From: Chthonomonadaceae bacterium
GTDB taxonomy: Bacteria; Armatimonadota; Chthonomonadetes; Chthonomonadales; Chthonomonadaceae
DNA length: 57,381 nt
Assembly: GCA_025054835.1 (NCBI GenBank)
Contig: JANWZQ010000139.1
Coordinates: 1-57,381 of the forward strand
Direction: 5' to 3'
Under the pieces are notes generated by a model. That model saw only the letters and a list, made by a program, of their open reading frames with translations. It was not told where the DNA came from and ran no database searches. Below are positions 31,251 through 40,784 of the stretch, piece by piece; position 1 is the first letter of the stretch, and the number at the start of each line of letters is the position of its first letter. The position numbers and the translations under genes were made by a program.

Positions 31251-31325
31251 GGCCTTGATTCCTCCGAAAGGTGCCCCATTCCTGCCTGTAACGTCGGGTA
31301 CAATAAGTCCGGAGGTGAGCTGCCG

Positions 31326-32528
31326 GTGCTACCCGAACCAGCGAACAGGCGCGAGAGCGCGGATCCAATTGGCGTAGCAGCGCCCGAGGGAACTACGGAC
31401 CGTTATGCGGACGACGCTGCGATCCTGGCCGCTGCCCGAGAAGTCGCGGCCACGGTTCTCGGCCCGGCTGCAACGCAGAGCGATCTGGCCTCCGGCCCGA
31501 ACGTGGCGAACTTCCGTGCGCTTGCGGAGGCAGGTCTTCTGGGCCTGACACTGCCACGCGCGTGGGGTGGACTGGGCGCATCTACCGAAACACAGCGCGA
31601 ATACACCGAGATCCTGGCGTCCTACTGCGGCGTGACCACCTTTGTGCAGGCGCAGCACCATGGTCCTTCCCGGATGATCCTGGGATGCCCCAACGACACC
31701 CTCAAGCGATTTCTTCTACCCGATCTTGCGTCCGGGCGCCGGATGTGCGCGATCTCCTTCGCGCACCTGCGCCGTCCCGGTCCACCGGTGTTGCGTGCGG
31801 AACCGGTTGCGGGTGGTTACCGGCTTTACGGGAAGGCGCCCTGGGTTACCGGCTATGGACTGATGGATCAGGTCGTGTTCGGTGCTACACTGCCCGACGG
31901 CCGCTTCGTGTACCTCTGGTCTCCCTTTCATCGGGACGATTTCGCGGAACTGTTCGCCGACATTGCGCCTCCCGACGGCCACTGGGGCACCCTGCACGCC
32001 TCACCGCCACTGGCGCTCTGCGCGATGAACGCCTCCGCCACCGTGGAGATCACGCTCGACGGCTGGTTCATCCCCGAGGATCACTGGCTTCAGGAGTCCG
32101 ACCGGGAAACCATGCGACGCAATGACTGCAACGGCGTGCTTCAGGCCACCGCCATGCCCATGGGCTGTGCTGCGGGGAGCGTGCGCCTGCTGAATGAGCT
32201 GGCGGAACAGCGCGCCCTGCCCGCCATTCGCCGTGCCGCACGTTCCCTGAGCTGCGAGTGGGAAGAGGTCAAAGCGCAGGTGCGAGAGTGGAGCCAGAAG
32301 CTGGATGCGCCGGACTTCTTCGTACATGCCGTGCGTATCCGGGCGCACAGCATTGTTCTGGCAGTGCGTGCGGCCCATGCCGCGGTAGCTGCTGCCAGTG
32401 GCTCCGCAAACCTGCTGACACATCCGGCCCAACGCCTGTTGCGCGAGGCCCTGTTCTACACCGTGCAGGCGCAAACTCAGGAGGTGATGGACGCCACGCT
32501 CGGATTGCTGGAGCATCCTGCCGTCTGA
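31326..32528 (+). CDS. Acyl-CoA dehydrogenase family protein
   Basis: About 400 residues, starting with GTG at 31326 nine bases after GGAGGT. The open frame continues far upstream, but that part is the reverse strand of the beta-helix gene. The N-terminal helical domain (EAGLLGLTLPRAWGGLGAS, residues about 55-75) and the middle FAD-binding beta-domain (MCAISFAHLRRPG and GYRLYGKAPWVTG) match acyl-CoA dehydrogenases. The C-terminal domain is more divergent and I cannot point to the catalytic Glu with confidence, so the substrate may not be a fatty acyl-CoA. mutS2 follows 72 bases later on the same strand. The beta-helix gene diverges 75 bases upstream. Confidence 0.85.
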   Translation: MLPEPANRRESADPIGVAAPEGTTDRYADDAAILAAAREVAATVLGPAATQSDLASGPNVANFRALAEAGLLGLTLPRAWGGLGASTETQREYTEILASYCGVTTFVQAQHHGPSRMILGCPNDTLKRFLLPDLASGRRMCAISFAHLRRPGPPVLRAEPVAGGYRLYGKAPWVTGYGLMDQVVFGATLPDGRFVYLWSPFHRDDFAELFADIAPPDGHWGTLHASPPLALCAMNASATVEITLDGWFIPEDHWLQESDRETMRRNDCNGVLQATAMPMGCAAGSVRLLNELAEQRALPAIRRAARSLSCEWEEVKAQVREWSQKLDAPDFFVHAVRIRAHSIVLAVRAAHAAVAAASGSANLLTHPAQRLLREALFYTVQAQTQEVMDATLGLLEHPAV

Positions 32529-32600
32529 ACTCTCCTGCGTTCCCGCCCTCACCTGACATGCCCGGCCGCGTCCCGGTCCTGCATGGCGCCATGTGCCACC

Positions 32601-34985
32601 ATGGACGAGCACTCACTACGTGTACTGGAGTACCATAGAATCATTGAGCGGCTCATGCAGCACACCAGCAATCGCATTGGCCGCGATTTTGCGCGGGACC
32701 TGCTCCCCCTCCCCTATCCGGAGACGGTGACCCGGAGATTGCAGGAGACGCGTGAGGCGCGCCTGCTGCGCGAGACCGACAGCGGGCTCCCTCTGGGCGG
32801 TATTCATGACATTCGTGACCTGCTTGAGCGCGCTCGCATCGGAACCCGTCTCGCACCTCATGAGTTGCTGGCAGTCCGCGATACCGTCAGTGCGGGTAAG
32901 CGCCTGCGACAGTACCTGCTGAACCGGCAGGAGAAAGTGCCCCTGCTGGCCGAGACAGCCAGCAACATCCCCGTGTTGAACCTGATCGAACAACGCATAT
33001 CCGACTGCATCAGCGACGGAGGTGAAGTGCGTGACACGGCATCCCCCGAACTGGCGCGTGTGCGCAACCAGTGGAAGGTGACATCGGCGCGCCTGCAGGA
33101 CCGCCTGCACGCGCTGCTCAACAATGAGCGATACCGCCCCATGGTCCAGGAGGCCGTGATCACCATGCGCGAGGGGCGCTACTGCATCCCTGTCAAAGCC
33201 GAGTTTGCCCGGGCATTCGGAGGCATCGTACATGGCGCATCCTCGTCCGGTGCAACGGTGTTCCTCGAGCCTCATCAGACCGTTGAACTGGGCAACACCC
33301 TCAAACAGTTGCAATTGCAGGAGGAGCAGGAAGTTGAACGGATCCTGCGCGATCTTTCCGGGCTCGTTGGTAGCTTCCACGATGAGGGTCAACGACTTGC
33401 CTCTCTGCTGGGCCACCTGGACGTGGTCCACGCCAGAGCCATTCTGGCAGCCGAGATGGATGCCAGCGAGCCCCGATTGAACCGGCGCGGGTTTGTCCGT
33501 CTGGTGCAGGCGCGACATCCTCTGCTGACCGGTGCGGTCGTGCCCATTGACATTGAACTGGGCGACCGTTTCACCACGTTGCTGATCACCGGGCCCAACA
33601 CCGGCGGCAAAACCGTGACACTCAAGACGCTGGGCCTGCTGACGTTGATGACGCTGGCGGGCTTTCAGATCCCGGCCAGTCCGGAAAGTGAGATTGCACT
33701 GTTCGAACAGGTGTTCGCCGATATCGGCGACGAGCAGGATATTCAACAGAGCCTCTCCACCTTCTCGGCACATCTGAAGAACATCGTGCAGATCCTGCGC
33801 ACTCTGGGTGACAATGCGCTGGTTCTTCTGGACGAGGTAGGCGCCGGTACCGACCCGGCAGAGGGGGCAGCTCTGGCCCGGGCACTGCTGGACTACCTGA
33901 TGATGCACAACGCCCGTGTGGTCGCCACCACACATTACGGTGAGCTCAAAGAGTATGCTTACACGCGCCCGGGCGTCGAGAATGCCTCGGTAGAGTTCGA
34001 CCGTGAGACGCTTTCGCCAACCTATCGGGTATTGCTGGGCGTGCCCGGCTCGTCGCACGCATTCTACATCGCAACCCGGATCGGCCTGCCCGAGGAAATC
34101 GTGGAAACAGCGCGCTCCTACCTGTCGCGCCGGGAAATGGAGATCGGTGAGCTCCTGCAGCAGATCGAGCAGAGCCGCAAGGCCGCAGCAGAAGCAGAAG
34201 CAACGGCACAGCGTGACCGCGAAGAGGCTGCGCGCCTGCGTGCGGAGTATCAAACCCGGGTCCAGCAGATCGCGGAAGTGCAACGCACCGTGCGCAGTCA
34301 GGCGCAGGAGGAAGCCCGCCAGATCCTGCGTCGTGCGGAAGAACGCGCCGAGAACATCGTGAAAGAGCTGCAGCGTATGAACAAGGGCGCACGCAAGGGG
34401 GCGTCAGCCCGACAACGCCTCAATGCTCTGCGTGCGGAGACCTACGCCGCCTTACGTCATGAGGAACCCGTGGAGGAAGAAGCGCTCGCCCCCGCCGGGA
34501 ACGAAGCCGGAGTCGAACCGGTATACCGGCCAGGGGATACTGTGCGCGTGATCGGGTGGAACATGGATGCTCAGGTACTGGACGGCGTGCGGGACGGGCT
34601 TGTGGAGGTGCAGGTAGGCGCGATGCGTGTCAAACTTCCCGTGGAGCAACTGCGCCCGACAAAACCGAGGCAGGAGACCACCAGACCGGCTGCCATCGCA
34701 TCGGGCGCCGCGCAGATTGCGTTGCAAAAAGCGCTGCATATCTCCCCGGAGCTGAATCTGGTGGCCCTGCGTGCAGACGAAGCGCAGTCCCTGCTGGATA
34801 AGTACGTGGATGACGCGCTGGCCGCCGGGCTGTCGTCGGCGCGGATCGTGCATGGCAAGGGCAGCGGCGTGCTGCGCCGGGTAGTGCACGACTTCCTGAG
34901 CGGGCACCCTGGCGTTGCAGCACTGCGACCGGGCAACGAGGCCGAAGGCGGCGACGGCGTCACACTGGTGACGTTCAAAACCTAG
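32601..34985 (+). CDS. mutS2: Endonuclease MutS2
   Basis: A 794-residue MutS2 protein: an N-terminal core without the mismatch-recognition domain, the ABC-type ATPase (P-loop GPNTGGKT at 331-338, then a DEVGAGTDPAEGAALA Walker B region), a long coiled coil (about 510-600) and a C-terminal Smr nuclease domain (about 715-794, IVHGKGSGVLR). In the Smr LDLRG motif this protein reads LNLVA, which may affect nuclease activity. MutS2 suppresses homologous recombination and, in some bacteria, rescues stalled ribosomes. ATG 32601 matches the family start (SLRVLEYHRIIERL); ATG 32583 is an alternative. Its stop overlaps the convergent DUF3866 stop in a shared CTAG. Confidence 0.94.
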   Translation: MDEHSLRVLEYHRIIERLMQHTSNRIGRDFARDLLPLPYPETVTRRLQETREARLLRETDSGLPLGGIHDIRDLLERARIGTRLAPHELLAVRDTVSAGKRLRQYLLNRQEKVPLLAETASNIPVLNLIEQRISDCISDGGEVRDTASPELARVRNQWKVTSARLQDRLHALLNNERYRPMVQEAVITMREGRYCIPVKAEFARAFGGIVHGASSSGATVFLEPHQTVELGNTLKQLQLQEEQEVERILRDLSGLVGSFHDEGQRLASLLGHLDVVHARAILAAEMDASEPRLNRRGFVRLVQARHPLLTGAVVPIDIELGDRFTTLLITGPNTGGKTVTLKTLGLLTLMTLAGFQIPASPESEIALFEQVFADIGDEQDIQQSLSTFSAHLKNIVQILRTLGDNALVLLDEVGAGTDPAEGAALARALLDYLMMHNARVVATTHYGELKEYAYTRPGVENASVEFDRETLSPTYRVLLGVPGSSHAFYIATRIGLPEEIVETARSYLSRREMEIGELLQQIEQSRKAAAEAEATAQRDREEAARLRAEYQTRVQQIAEVQRTVRSQAQEEARQILRRAEERAENIVKELQRMNKGARKGASARQRLNALRAETYAALRHEEPVEEEALAPAGNEAGVEPVYRPGDTVRVIGWNMDAQVLDGVRDGLVEVQVGAMRVKLPVEQLRPTKPRQETTRPAAIASGAAQIALQKALHISPELNLVALRADEAQSLLDKYVDDALAAGLSSARIVHGKGSGVLRRVVHDFLSGHPGVAALRPGNEAEGGDGVTLVTFKT

Positions 34986-36133
34986 CCTGGATCCTCTCCG
35001 GCCTTGCGGTTCAGCAGTCGGATCTCTGCCAGCTGTGCGGCCAGCAACCCCGCTGCTGCTGCTGCCAGGAAGAAGGGACGCTCCTCCTCTACCGTTCTCC
35101 CCATCGTCGTCACCTCCAGTCCGGAGGCAAGCAGGGCATCCAGACCGCGCCCGGCGTCCACCGTGATCACCTGATGCGTCTCCTCGATACGGTGCTCCTG
35201 CAATACCCGGACCAGTTCCTGCTGTTGAGTTTTCGGAAGGCGTGGCAGAGGAACCAGCGCGTGGGCGCGTGCCACCGTGCAGAGCGTCGTCACGGTGTGG
35301 TGGCTCAAACCGCGGTGCCGGGTGCGCGGATCCGCGAAACTGATCCGGGCGGCCACAATCGGCACTCCCCCCAGAGAGGCCGCCGCGTTGACCGCAATTC
35401 CCTGATCGATCCCGGAGAAACCGAGGGGCGTGTCCGTCCCCACGTTGCCCGGCCCCTGCGCCACCACGACAATATCGGCTCCGGCCACTTCTTTGGCCGC
35501 AGCCAGAGCCGAATAGAGGTTGACAGCCTCCAGATCACCGCCGAACGCCTGACCGGCGGTGATGGTAGTGTCCAGCAGGCCGCATCGCCGCATTTCCGGT
35601 ACCAGCCGGCTCAACGCTATGGGGAGTGCGGCCCCCTCCGTCATCACATAGACGATACGGCCCGGGCGCGGGTAGTGACAGGCAGATAACGCCCATCGAG
35701 CCGCCGCGCAGATCGCCGGGACCTGACTGTGCAGTTCCGCACAGACTACCGGCAGGTCATCCAGACCCGCGAAGAGACGCATCGCGTCGTGATGGGGGCT
35801 CTCCGGGGCCTCGACGGTCAACACCGGGGTCTGCAGGGGCGTGTAGCGCAACTTGAGGATGTGCCCGGCAGGAGGATCGAGCGGAGGTTGCGGGTCGGAA
35901 GAGATGACGAAGTCATAGCCTCCGGTGCCCAGTTGCATTTCCACAGCAACGGTGTTCAGGCGGACACGATCGCCCGGGCGCACACGACCGTTGAGCGTTG
36001 TGAAATTCAGTGCCCGGCGCGTGCTCCCGTCAGAGGCCTCCTGCTCCCTGCCCTCTGTCCTGACGCGCACCTCCTGCACGCCGGGCCGTTCCAATTCGAC
36101 TGCCTCTATGACTCCTCGCAGTCGTCCTTGCAT
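34982..36133 (-). CDS. DUF3866 family protein
   Basis: A 383-residue soluble protein matching DUF3866, known from Actinomycetota, Firmicutes and Armatimonadota. A small N-terminal beta-domain (about 1-90, with RRALNFTTLNGRVRPGDRVRLN) precedes a larger alpha/beta part with VVVAQGPGNVGTDTPLGFSG and ADPRTRHRGLSHHTVTTL blocks. There is no known function. It is the last of four genes in a minus-strand run, 12 bases after the SIS gene. Whether it shares their sugar role is unknown. Confidence 0.88.
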   Translation of the reverse strand: MQGRLRGVIEAVELERPGVQEVRVRTEGREQEASDGSTRRALNFTTLNGRVRPGDRVRLNTVAVEMQLGTGGYDFVISSDPQPPLDPPAGHILKLRYTPLQTPVLTVEAPESPHHDAMRLFAGLDDLPVVCAELHSQVPAICAAARWALSACHYPRPGRIVYVMTEGAALPIALSRLVPEMRRCGLLDTTITAGQAFGGDLEAVNLYSALAAAKEVAGADIVVVAQGPGNVGTDTPLGFSGIDQGIAVNAAASLGGVPIVAARISFADPRTRHRGLSHHTVTTLCTVARAHALVPLPRLPKTQQQELVRVLQEHRIEETHQVITVDAGRGLDALLASGLEVTTMGRTVEEERPFFLAAAAAGLLAAQLAEIRLLNRKAGEDPG

Positions 36134-36145
36134 TCCCGGCTCTCG

Positions 36146-37183
36146 TTACCGCGTCAGTGTGACCTTCGTCAATCCGCGGGGCCGATCGGGGTTCAGCCCG
36201 CGTGCCTGCGCCAGATGGCAGGCCCAGAGTTGCCCCGGCACGATATATAGCAGGGGGCTGAGCAATTCGTCGACCTCCACAGGGATGGCTATCGGGCGAC
36301 GCGCCAGATCGAGGATCTCCGGAGAGCGCGCAAACACAACCATCTCCGCATTACGCTCCCGCAGCTTCAACGCCAGCTCGACCATTGAGGGATAGGCCCG
36401 GCCATCTGGCGCGTAGAGAAAGCAGGGAAAGCCATCGCGAACGATGGCGACGGGACCGTGCAGAAAGTCGGCCATGGAGTAAGCCTTGGCAACAAGGTAG
36501 CTGGTCTCGGTCATCTTGAGCGCGGCCTCAAGCGCCGTCGCCTGGTTGAGCCCCCGGGCCAGCACGGCACACTCCGTGATGTAGCGGTAACGTTCCACCC
36601 ACTGCGCGATGGGCTCGTCCAGCGATAGCACCGACCGGATCAGGTCAGGGAGAGCGCGCAACCCCTGCAGGATCCCCGCATGATTGCTCCACTGTCCGGC
36701 CAGCAGCGCGACCAGCGCCAGTGACGCTGTGTAGGTCTTGGTCGCGGCCACTGCACGCTCCTCCCCTGCGTGACAGAGCAGTGTGAAGTCGCTCACGGAG
36801 GTCAGGGGTGAACTGGGAACGTTGGTGATACAGGCTGTGAGCGCGCCCGCAGCGCGCGCCGAAGAGAGTGTTTGTACGACATCCGTCGCCTGACCGGATT
36901 GAGAGATGCCCAGCATCAGACAACCGGTCAGGTGCATCTGAGCGTCATACAGGGTGAATACGGAGGGCGCTGCCAGAGCGACCGGTATGCCCATCACGAT
37001 CTCGAAGAGGTACTTGGCGTAGGTCGCCGCATGGTCCGAAGTGCCCCGCGCCGCAATGATCACGTGCCGTATCTCGCGCTCGCGCAGGGCACTGACGAGC
37101 GCCGCAACCGCCGCGTGTTCCTGTTCGAGCGTGGCAGCAATCGCCTGCGGCTGCTCATATATCTCTTCCAGCATGATGGGCAT
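36146..37183 (-). CDS. Double-SIS-domain sugar isomerase/deaminase-like protein
   Basis: A 345-residue protein made of two SIS (sugar isomerase) domains, like the C-terminal half of GlmS but without the N-terminal glutaminase. Marks are IIAARGTSDHAATYAKYLFE, the SQSGQATDVVQTL phosphosugar-binding loop, and the C-terminal GPVAIVRDGFPCF. Such proteins are fructosamine/glucosamine-6-phosphate deaminases or isomerases (NagB-II, AgaS, FrlB types). ATG 37183 begins two bases after the stop of the upstream oxidoreductase with GAGGT nine bases before it; an earlier in-frame codon at 37210 would overlap that gene. Probable role: amino-sugar catabolism with the neighbouring oxidoreductase. Confidence 0.9.
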   Translation of the reverse strand: MPIMLEEIYEQPQAIAATLEQEHAAVAALVSALREREIRHVIIAARGTSDHAATYAKYLFEIVMGIPVALAAPSVFTLYDAQMHLTGCLMLGISQSGQATDVVQTLSSARAAGALTACITNVPSSPLTSVSDFTLLCHAGEERAVAATKTYTASLALVALLAGQWSNHAGILQGLRALPDLIRSVLSLDEPIAQWVERYRYITECAVLARGLNQATALEAALKMTETSYLVAKAYSMADFLHGPVAIVRDGFPCFLYAPDGRAYPSMVELALKLRERNAEMVVFARSPEILDLARRPIAIPVEVDELLSPLLYIVPGQLWACHLAQARGLNPDRPRGLTKVTLTR

Positions 37184-37185
37184 GT

Positions 37186-38418
37186 TCAGGTGACCTCGGG
37201 TAACTTCCACGGCTCGCGGTAGTGTGGCGTCATGAGCTGATTGGCTTCTGCATCATCCATAATCCGCCAGTTGCAGGCGTCGAAGTGTAGCTTCCGTCCC
37301 ACTCTCAGAGCGATGTGTGCCAGATTGAGCGCCGTGTGGAGCGGCAGATGCCTCGGAAAGCTGCAAGAGCACTCGCGCCGTGATTTGATGCTATCCAGAA
37401 ATTCACGCTCGTGGCCGGGCGAGCGCTCGGTTGTCACCGGATAGGTCTCTCCTGTCACCGGTTGCCCCTCCCGGTCTCGTACCTCGCACAACGTGTAGCT
37501 GGCCAGCAACGTCGCCTCTTTGCCATGAAACACGATACCCAGTTGCCGCCCTCGCCCTCCAGGACCAACGCCGAAATGGAAGGCGTTATGTTGCATCAGC
37601 GACCACGTCATGATCCGATCGGGGAACTCCCATACCACTTCCATGGTGTCGGGCACGTCTGCAATCGAGGTGGTGGCGAACCGCCCTCCGGAGGCCATTA
37701 CTGCTGTGGGGAAGGGCAGATCGAGTGCCCAGAACGGCAGGTCCACAATGTGTGGCCCGAGCTCATGCAACCACGAGTCCACATAGTCCCGGAAGTAGCG
37801 GTGCATGCCATCGCGGAAGCGACCGATGTTGAAAGGCACTGCAGGGGCCGGCCCCAGCCAGAAGTCCCAGTCCAGACCGTCCGGGGGCGGACTGTCCGGC
37901 GGAGATCCCAGTCCTTCCGAGTCATCATTCATGGCACAGAAGTTCCGCACCACAGAGATCGGCCCCAGTCGGCCGGAGCGCACCACGTCCACACAACGAT
38001 GGTAGTTTTCTGTGGCATGGATCTGCGTGCCCACCTGCGTGACGCGCCCGTATCTGCGTGCTGCCTCAGCCATCGCCCGGCCTTCTGCAGGGAAGCGGCA
38101 CATCGGCTTTTCGCAGTAGACGTCTTTACCCGCCTGCATCGCCTCAATGGCCATGAGCGCGTGCCAGTGTGGTGGCGTACAGATCACCACCGCATCGATT
38201 GCCGGATCCGCCAGCAGGTGCCGGTAGTCATGGTAGCCTCTCGCCTGCCCGCCTGTCCTGGCAACCGCACGCTCGACATGCGGCCGGTACACATCGCACA
38301 CCGCTACGATTGCAACGTCCTCATGCCGACCGAACCAGTCCATGAAGGTGTGGTAGCCGCGACCGCCCACGCCGATAATCGCCAGATGGATCTTCTCGTT
38401 GGCCGATACTTTTCTCAT
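37186..38418 (-). CDS. Gfo/Idh/MocA family oxidoreductase
   Basis: A 410-residue NAD(P)-dependent oxidoreductase. The Rossmann start is LAIIGVGGRGYHTF. The EKP motif occurs in KDVYCEKPMCRF. A PPPDGLDWDFWLGPAP segment and SWLHELGPHIVDLPFW are typical of the large subgroup common in Planctomycetota and Armatimonadota. Substrates in the family are sugars, cyclitols or N-acetylated sugars. ATG 38418 overlaps the esterase stop in ATGA, showing coupling. The SIS gene follows within two bases, so all are one operon. No Tat signal is present, unlike many relatives, so it is probably cytoplasmic. Confidence 0.94.
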   Translation of the reverse strand: MRKVSANEKIHLAIIGVGGRGYHTFMDWFGRHEDVAIVAVCDVYRPHVERAVARTGGQARGYHDYRHLLADPAIDAVVICTPPHWHALMAIEAMQAGKDVYCEKPMCRFPAEGRAMAEAARRYGRVTQVGTQIHATENYHRCVDVVRSGRLGPISVVRNFCAMNDDSEGLGSPPDSPPPDGLDWDFWLGPAPAVPFNIGRFRDGMHRYFRDYVDSWLHELGPHIVDLPFWALDLPFPTAVMASGGRFATTSIADVPDTMEVVWEFPDRIMTWSLMQHNAFHFGVGPGGRGRQLGIVFHGKEATLLASYTLCEVRDREGQPVTGETYPVTTERSPGHEREFLDSIKSRRECSCSFPRHLPLHTALNLAHIALRVGRKLHFDACNWRIMDDAEANQLMTPHYREPWKLPEVT

Positions 38419-39992
38419 TGCGCCTGCCGCCTCTCGACCTGTCTGCGCATTGCCCCCTGCTGCAGTTCCACGGACCTGAACTGCCTATTCGCAGGCGGGC
38501 GAGCGAAATCCTGCCCCGCAGCTCGCAACGCCCGACGGTAACGTTCCGCCATCTGGCGCCCCATGCGCGCGCGCAACTCCGGAGTCAGCATGGAACCGTG
38601 GTCACCGGGCACGATTTCCACAACAGCGTCGGCATTGAGGCGCTTCAGATCCTGCTGGAGCAGCTTTACCGCGCCTTCCAGATAGAACGTATCCTGATCA
38701 CCCATGTAGATGTGGATCTTGCCGCGCAGTTTCGGCTCCAGCTCCGGCCAGCGCGTGCGCAGGATCAGGCCGATATCGTACTTCTTCCAGGCCTCTGCCA
38801 CCTCCGAATGAATTGCCCCGGTGTCCCGATCCCACAGACGCATGGGCTCGCCATCGGCCCCACGAGGGCTGAACACGTATTCGAAGGAGCCAAGCTGTTC
38901 CCCGCGAATGGGGCGTTCCATGTCGCTGAAGTCTTTAAAGAAGAGCACCGGGGTACTGCCCTCGCGCGCCAGGGGGCGTCGGCGGCCCGCCCGATCGTAG
39001 AACATGTTTTCGCCGGGCTGGTAGAGGTTGATCTGCAGGAAATCGCGGAAGTCCACCGGGTCCGGCGCGGTCGCCCAGCATCCGCCGAAGAAGTCCGGGT
39101 AGGTGATCTGCAACCAGAGGCTCGACCAGCCGCCACTGGAGTGCCCGGTCACGAAACGGCCCTCCGGCCTTCCCACTCCGCGGAAGCGTTTCTCAATCAC
39201 CGGGATCAGTTCCGTTGTCAACGCCTGCCCCCAGGGCCCGTTGTTCGCGCTATCCGCAAAAACACTGTGTCCTCCCGGGCAATCAGGATCCAGCCTGACA
39301 ACGATGAAGGGCTCTCCACCCCGCAGGGTCTCTGCGATGCCACCATGGTGACGTCCTCCGAACCCCGGCACCTCATACAGAACCGGGAATTTCCGGTCCG
39401 GATCCCGTTCCCATTCTGCTGGCAGGCTGACAGCGGCGTTCAGGGTCGTCGTGCGTCCATAGAACCGGGAGAGCATCTGCGACACAACCCGCACCTCCCT
39501 GAGTCGGGGCGTCTCACGCAAACGCCGTTCCCGCACTACTCGATCACAGACCAGCTGGATCGTTCTGTCCTCCGCCGGGTCCAGACGCATCCGAGCAGCT
39601 TCCGAGTAGAGATTGCCCGGGCTCTCCCCGATGGATCGCCCGCCCAGATTACGGTCGATCACAGCCTGCACGCGATACTCTCCCGGGGGCAACTGTGAGA
39701 GCTTGCCCGGGAAACCCGTTGCGGTCTCATCGATTACCATAGGACTGCCCGGAGGCACGTCACGGAACTTCTGCGAGTACATGGGTTCGGGATGAAACCA
39801 GTCGGGGCCAAGGCGCGGCTGCTCCGCGTGTCGGGAGAGATAGACCACGACCTTTCCGGTGAACGGTCCAGCAAACACCGATTCAGGATAAGTCACTGAG
39901 AATCGGAGCGCCAGGGCCTGTGACAATCCCGATAGGATGAGCCACAGGAGCGCAATACCGGCACGCAGCAACCAGCACGCAGAGGTTTGCAT
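38415..39992 (-). CDS. Secreted esterase (alpha/beta-hydrolase)
   Basis: About 525 residues from ATG 39992, which has AAAGGATG upstream. The N-terminus CWLLRAGIALLWLILSGLSQALA is a signal peptide. A beta-rich N-terminal region (about 30-210) precedes the hydrolase domain of the putative esterase (EstD/Fes-like) family. The nucleophile is S285 in GHSSGG, with an upstream VLYEVPGFGGRHHGG oxyanion-side loop and a late GDHGSM that likely carries the catalytic His. Probably an exported esterase acting on acylated sugars or polysaccharides. First gene of a four-gene operon with Gfo/Idh/MocA, SIS and DUF3866 proteins. A frame extension to 40145 lies upstream of the signal peptide and is rejected. 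Confidence 0.88.
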   Translation of the reverse strand: MQTSACWLLRAGIALLWLILSGLSQALALRFSVTYPESVFAGPFTGKVVVYLSRHAEQPRLGPDWFHPEPMYSQKFRDVPPGSPMVIDETATGFPGKLSQLPPGEYRVQAVIDRNLGGRSIGESPGNLYSEAARMRLDPAEDRTIQLVCDRVVRERRLRETPRLREVRVVSQMLSRFYGRTTTLNAAVSLPAEWERDPDRKFPVLYEVPGFGGRHHGGIAETLRGGEPFIVVRLDPDCPGGHSVFADSANNGPWGQALTTELIPVIEKRFRGVGRPEGRFVTGHSSGGWSSLWLQITYPDFFGGCWATAPDPVDFRDFLQINLYQPGENMFYDRAGRRRPLAREGSTPVLFFKDFSDMERPIRGEQLGSFEYVFSPRGADGEPMRLWDRDTGAIHSEVAEAWKKYDIGLILRTRWPELEPKLRGKIHIYMGDQDTFYLEGAVKLLQQDLKRLNADAVVEIVPGDHGSMLTPELRARMGRQMAERYRRALRAAGQDFARPPANRQFRSVELQQGAMRRQVERRQAQ

Positions 39993-40037
39993 GCACGCAT
40001 CCTTTCTGCAGGAGGTCATCAGGCCTATTATGTGCCC

Positions 40038-40060
40038 CTGCATGCGTTTTTTGTATGCAG
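40038..40060. repeat. Inverted repeat in esterase/GNAT divergent gap
   Basis: CTGCAT, 11 bases including a T-run, ATGCAG, midway between the divergent esterase and GNAT genes. It could be an operator for either gene; there is no supporting regulator. Confidence 0.25.
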
Positions 40061-40129
40061 TACGCAGGATCCCTGACTGCCGGGCAGAAAATGGCTCCCG
40101 TATCCGTACGCCGATCGGGGGGAAAGCAT

Positions 40130-40774
40130 ATGCCCGGAGAACCACTCGTTGTTCATGAAATCCATTCGGAACAGGACCCTCTATGGCCTCAGTGGCAGGC
40201 CATCTATCGGGAAAGTTTCCCGGACCATGAGCGCATGAGCGAGGCCTTTTTCACGGAAAAGCTGCGGGCCCACTCAACCGGCCCTGCCCGGGACTTTCAC
40301 CTTCTTGCCATGGCCTCACCCGCAGGAGAGGTAGCAGGGATCGCCTGTTATGAGTTGCGCCGGCTGTCCCGCGCAGGCGTGTTGTGGTACCTGGCAACTC
40401 GCGCGCACCAGCGCAATCGGGGTTACGGCGCCATGCTGTACGCAGAGATCACCCGTCGGCTCCGCAGCGCAGGAGCAAGTGCTCTGTTTCTGGAAGTAGA
40501 GATTCCGGAAATCGTTGCCGCACAGGGGGAAGACCGGGCACAATGGGCCGCACGCCGGATCGCGTGGTACCAGCGTCAGGGCGCGCTGCTGCTAACCGGC
40601 ATCCATTACCTGCAGCACGTCGATCAACCCTTTCCCCCGGTTCCCATGCACCTCATGGTGCATCCTCTGGAGCCTCTGGATGCGTCACGAGCCTGCGCGA
40701 TGGCAGCAGATCTTTTCGGAAGCGCTCTGACGCAGATCGGGCCGCCGGGCCTGCAGGGACAGAAAGTACCGTGA
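40130..40774 (+). CDS. GNAT family N-acetyltransferase
   Basis: About 214 residues. The acetyl-CoA-binding core is visible at LWYLATRAHQRNRGYGAMLYAEI, with the R-x-x-G-x-G/A pattern as RNRGYGA. A following strand and helix (ALFLEVEIPE...RRIAWYQRQGA) complete the fold. ATG 40130 has GGGGGAAAG just upstream and is preferred to the in-frame ATG at 40055. It is a single gene, convergent with the ABC exporter with only ten bases between stops and no visible hairpin. The acyl acceptor is unknown. Confidence 0.88.
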   Translation: MPGEPLVVHEIHSEQDPLWPQWQAIYRESFPDHERMSEAFFTEKLRAHSTGPARDFHLLAMASPAGEVAGIACYELRRLSRAGVLWYLATRAHQRNRGYGAMLYAEITRRLRSAGASALFLEVEIPEIVAAQGEDRAQWAARRIAWYQRQGALLLTGIHYLQHVDQPFPPVPMHLMVHPLEPLDASRACAMAADLFGSALTQIGPPGLQGQKVP

Positions 40775-40784
40775 TACAGCATCG

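Noticed and set aside
30216-31325. Upstream part of the long plus-strand frame that contains the acyl-CoA dehydrogenase
   Set aside because: It lies opposite the beta-helix gene and has no family similarity; the real protein begins at GTG 31326 with a Shine-Dalgarno sequence.
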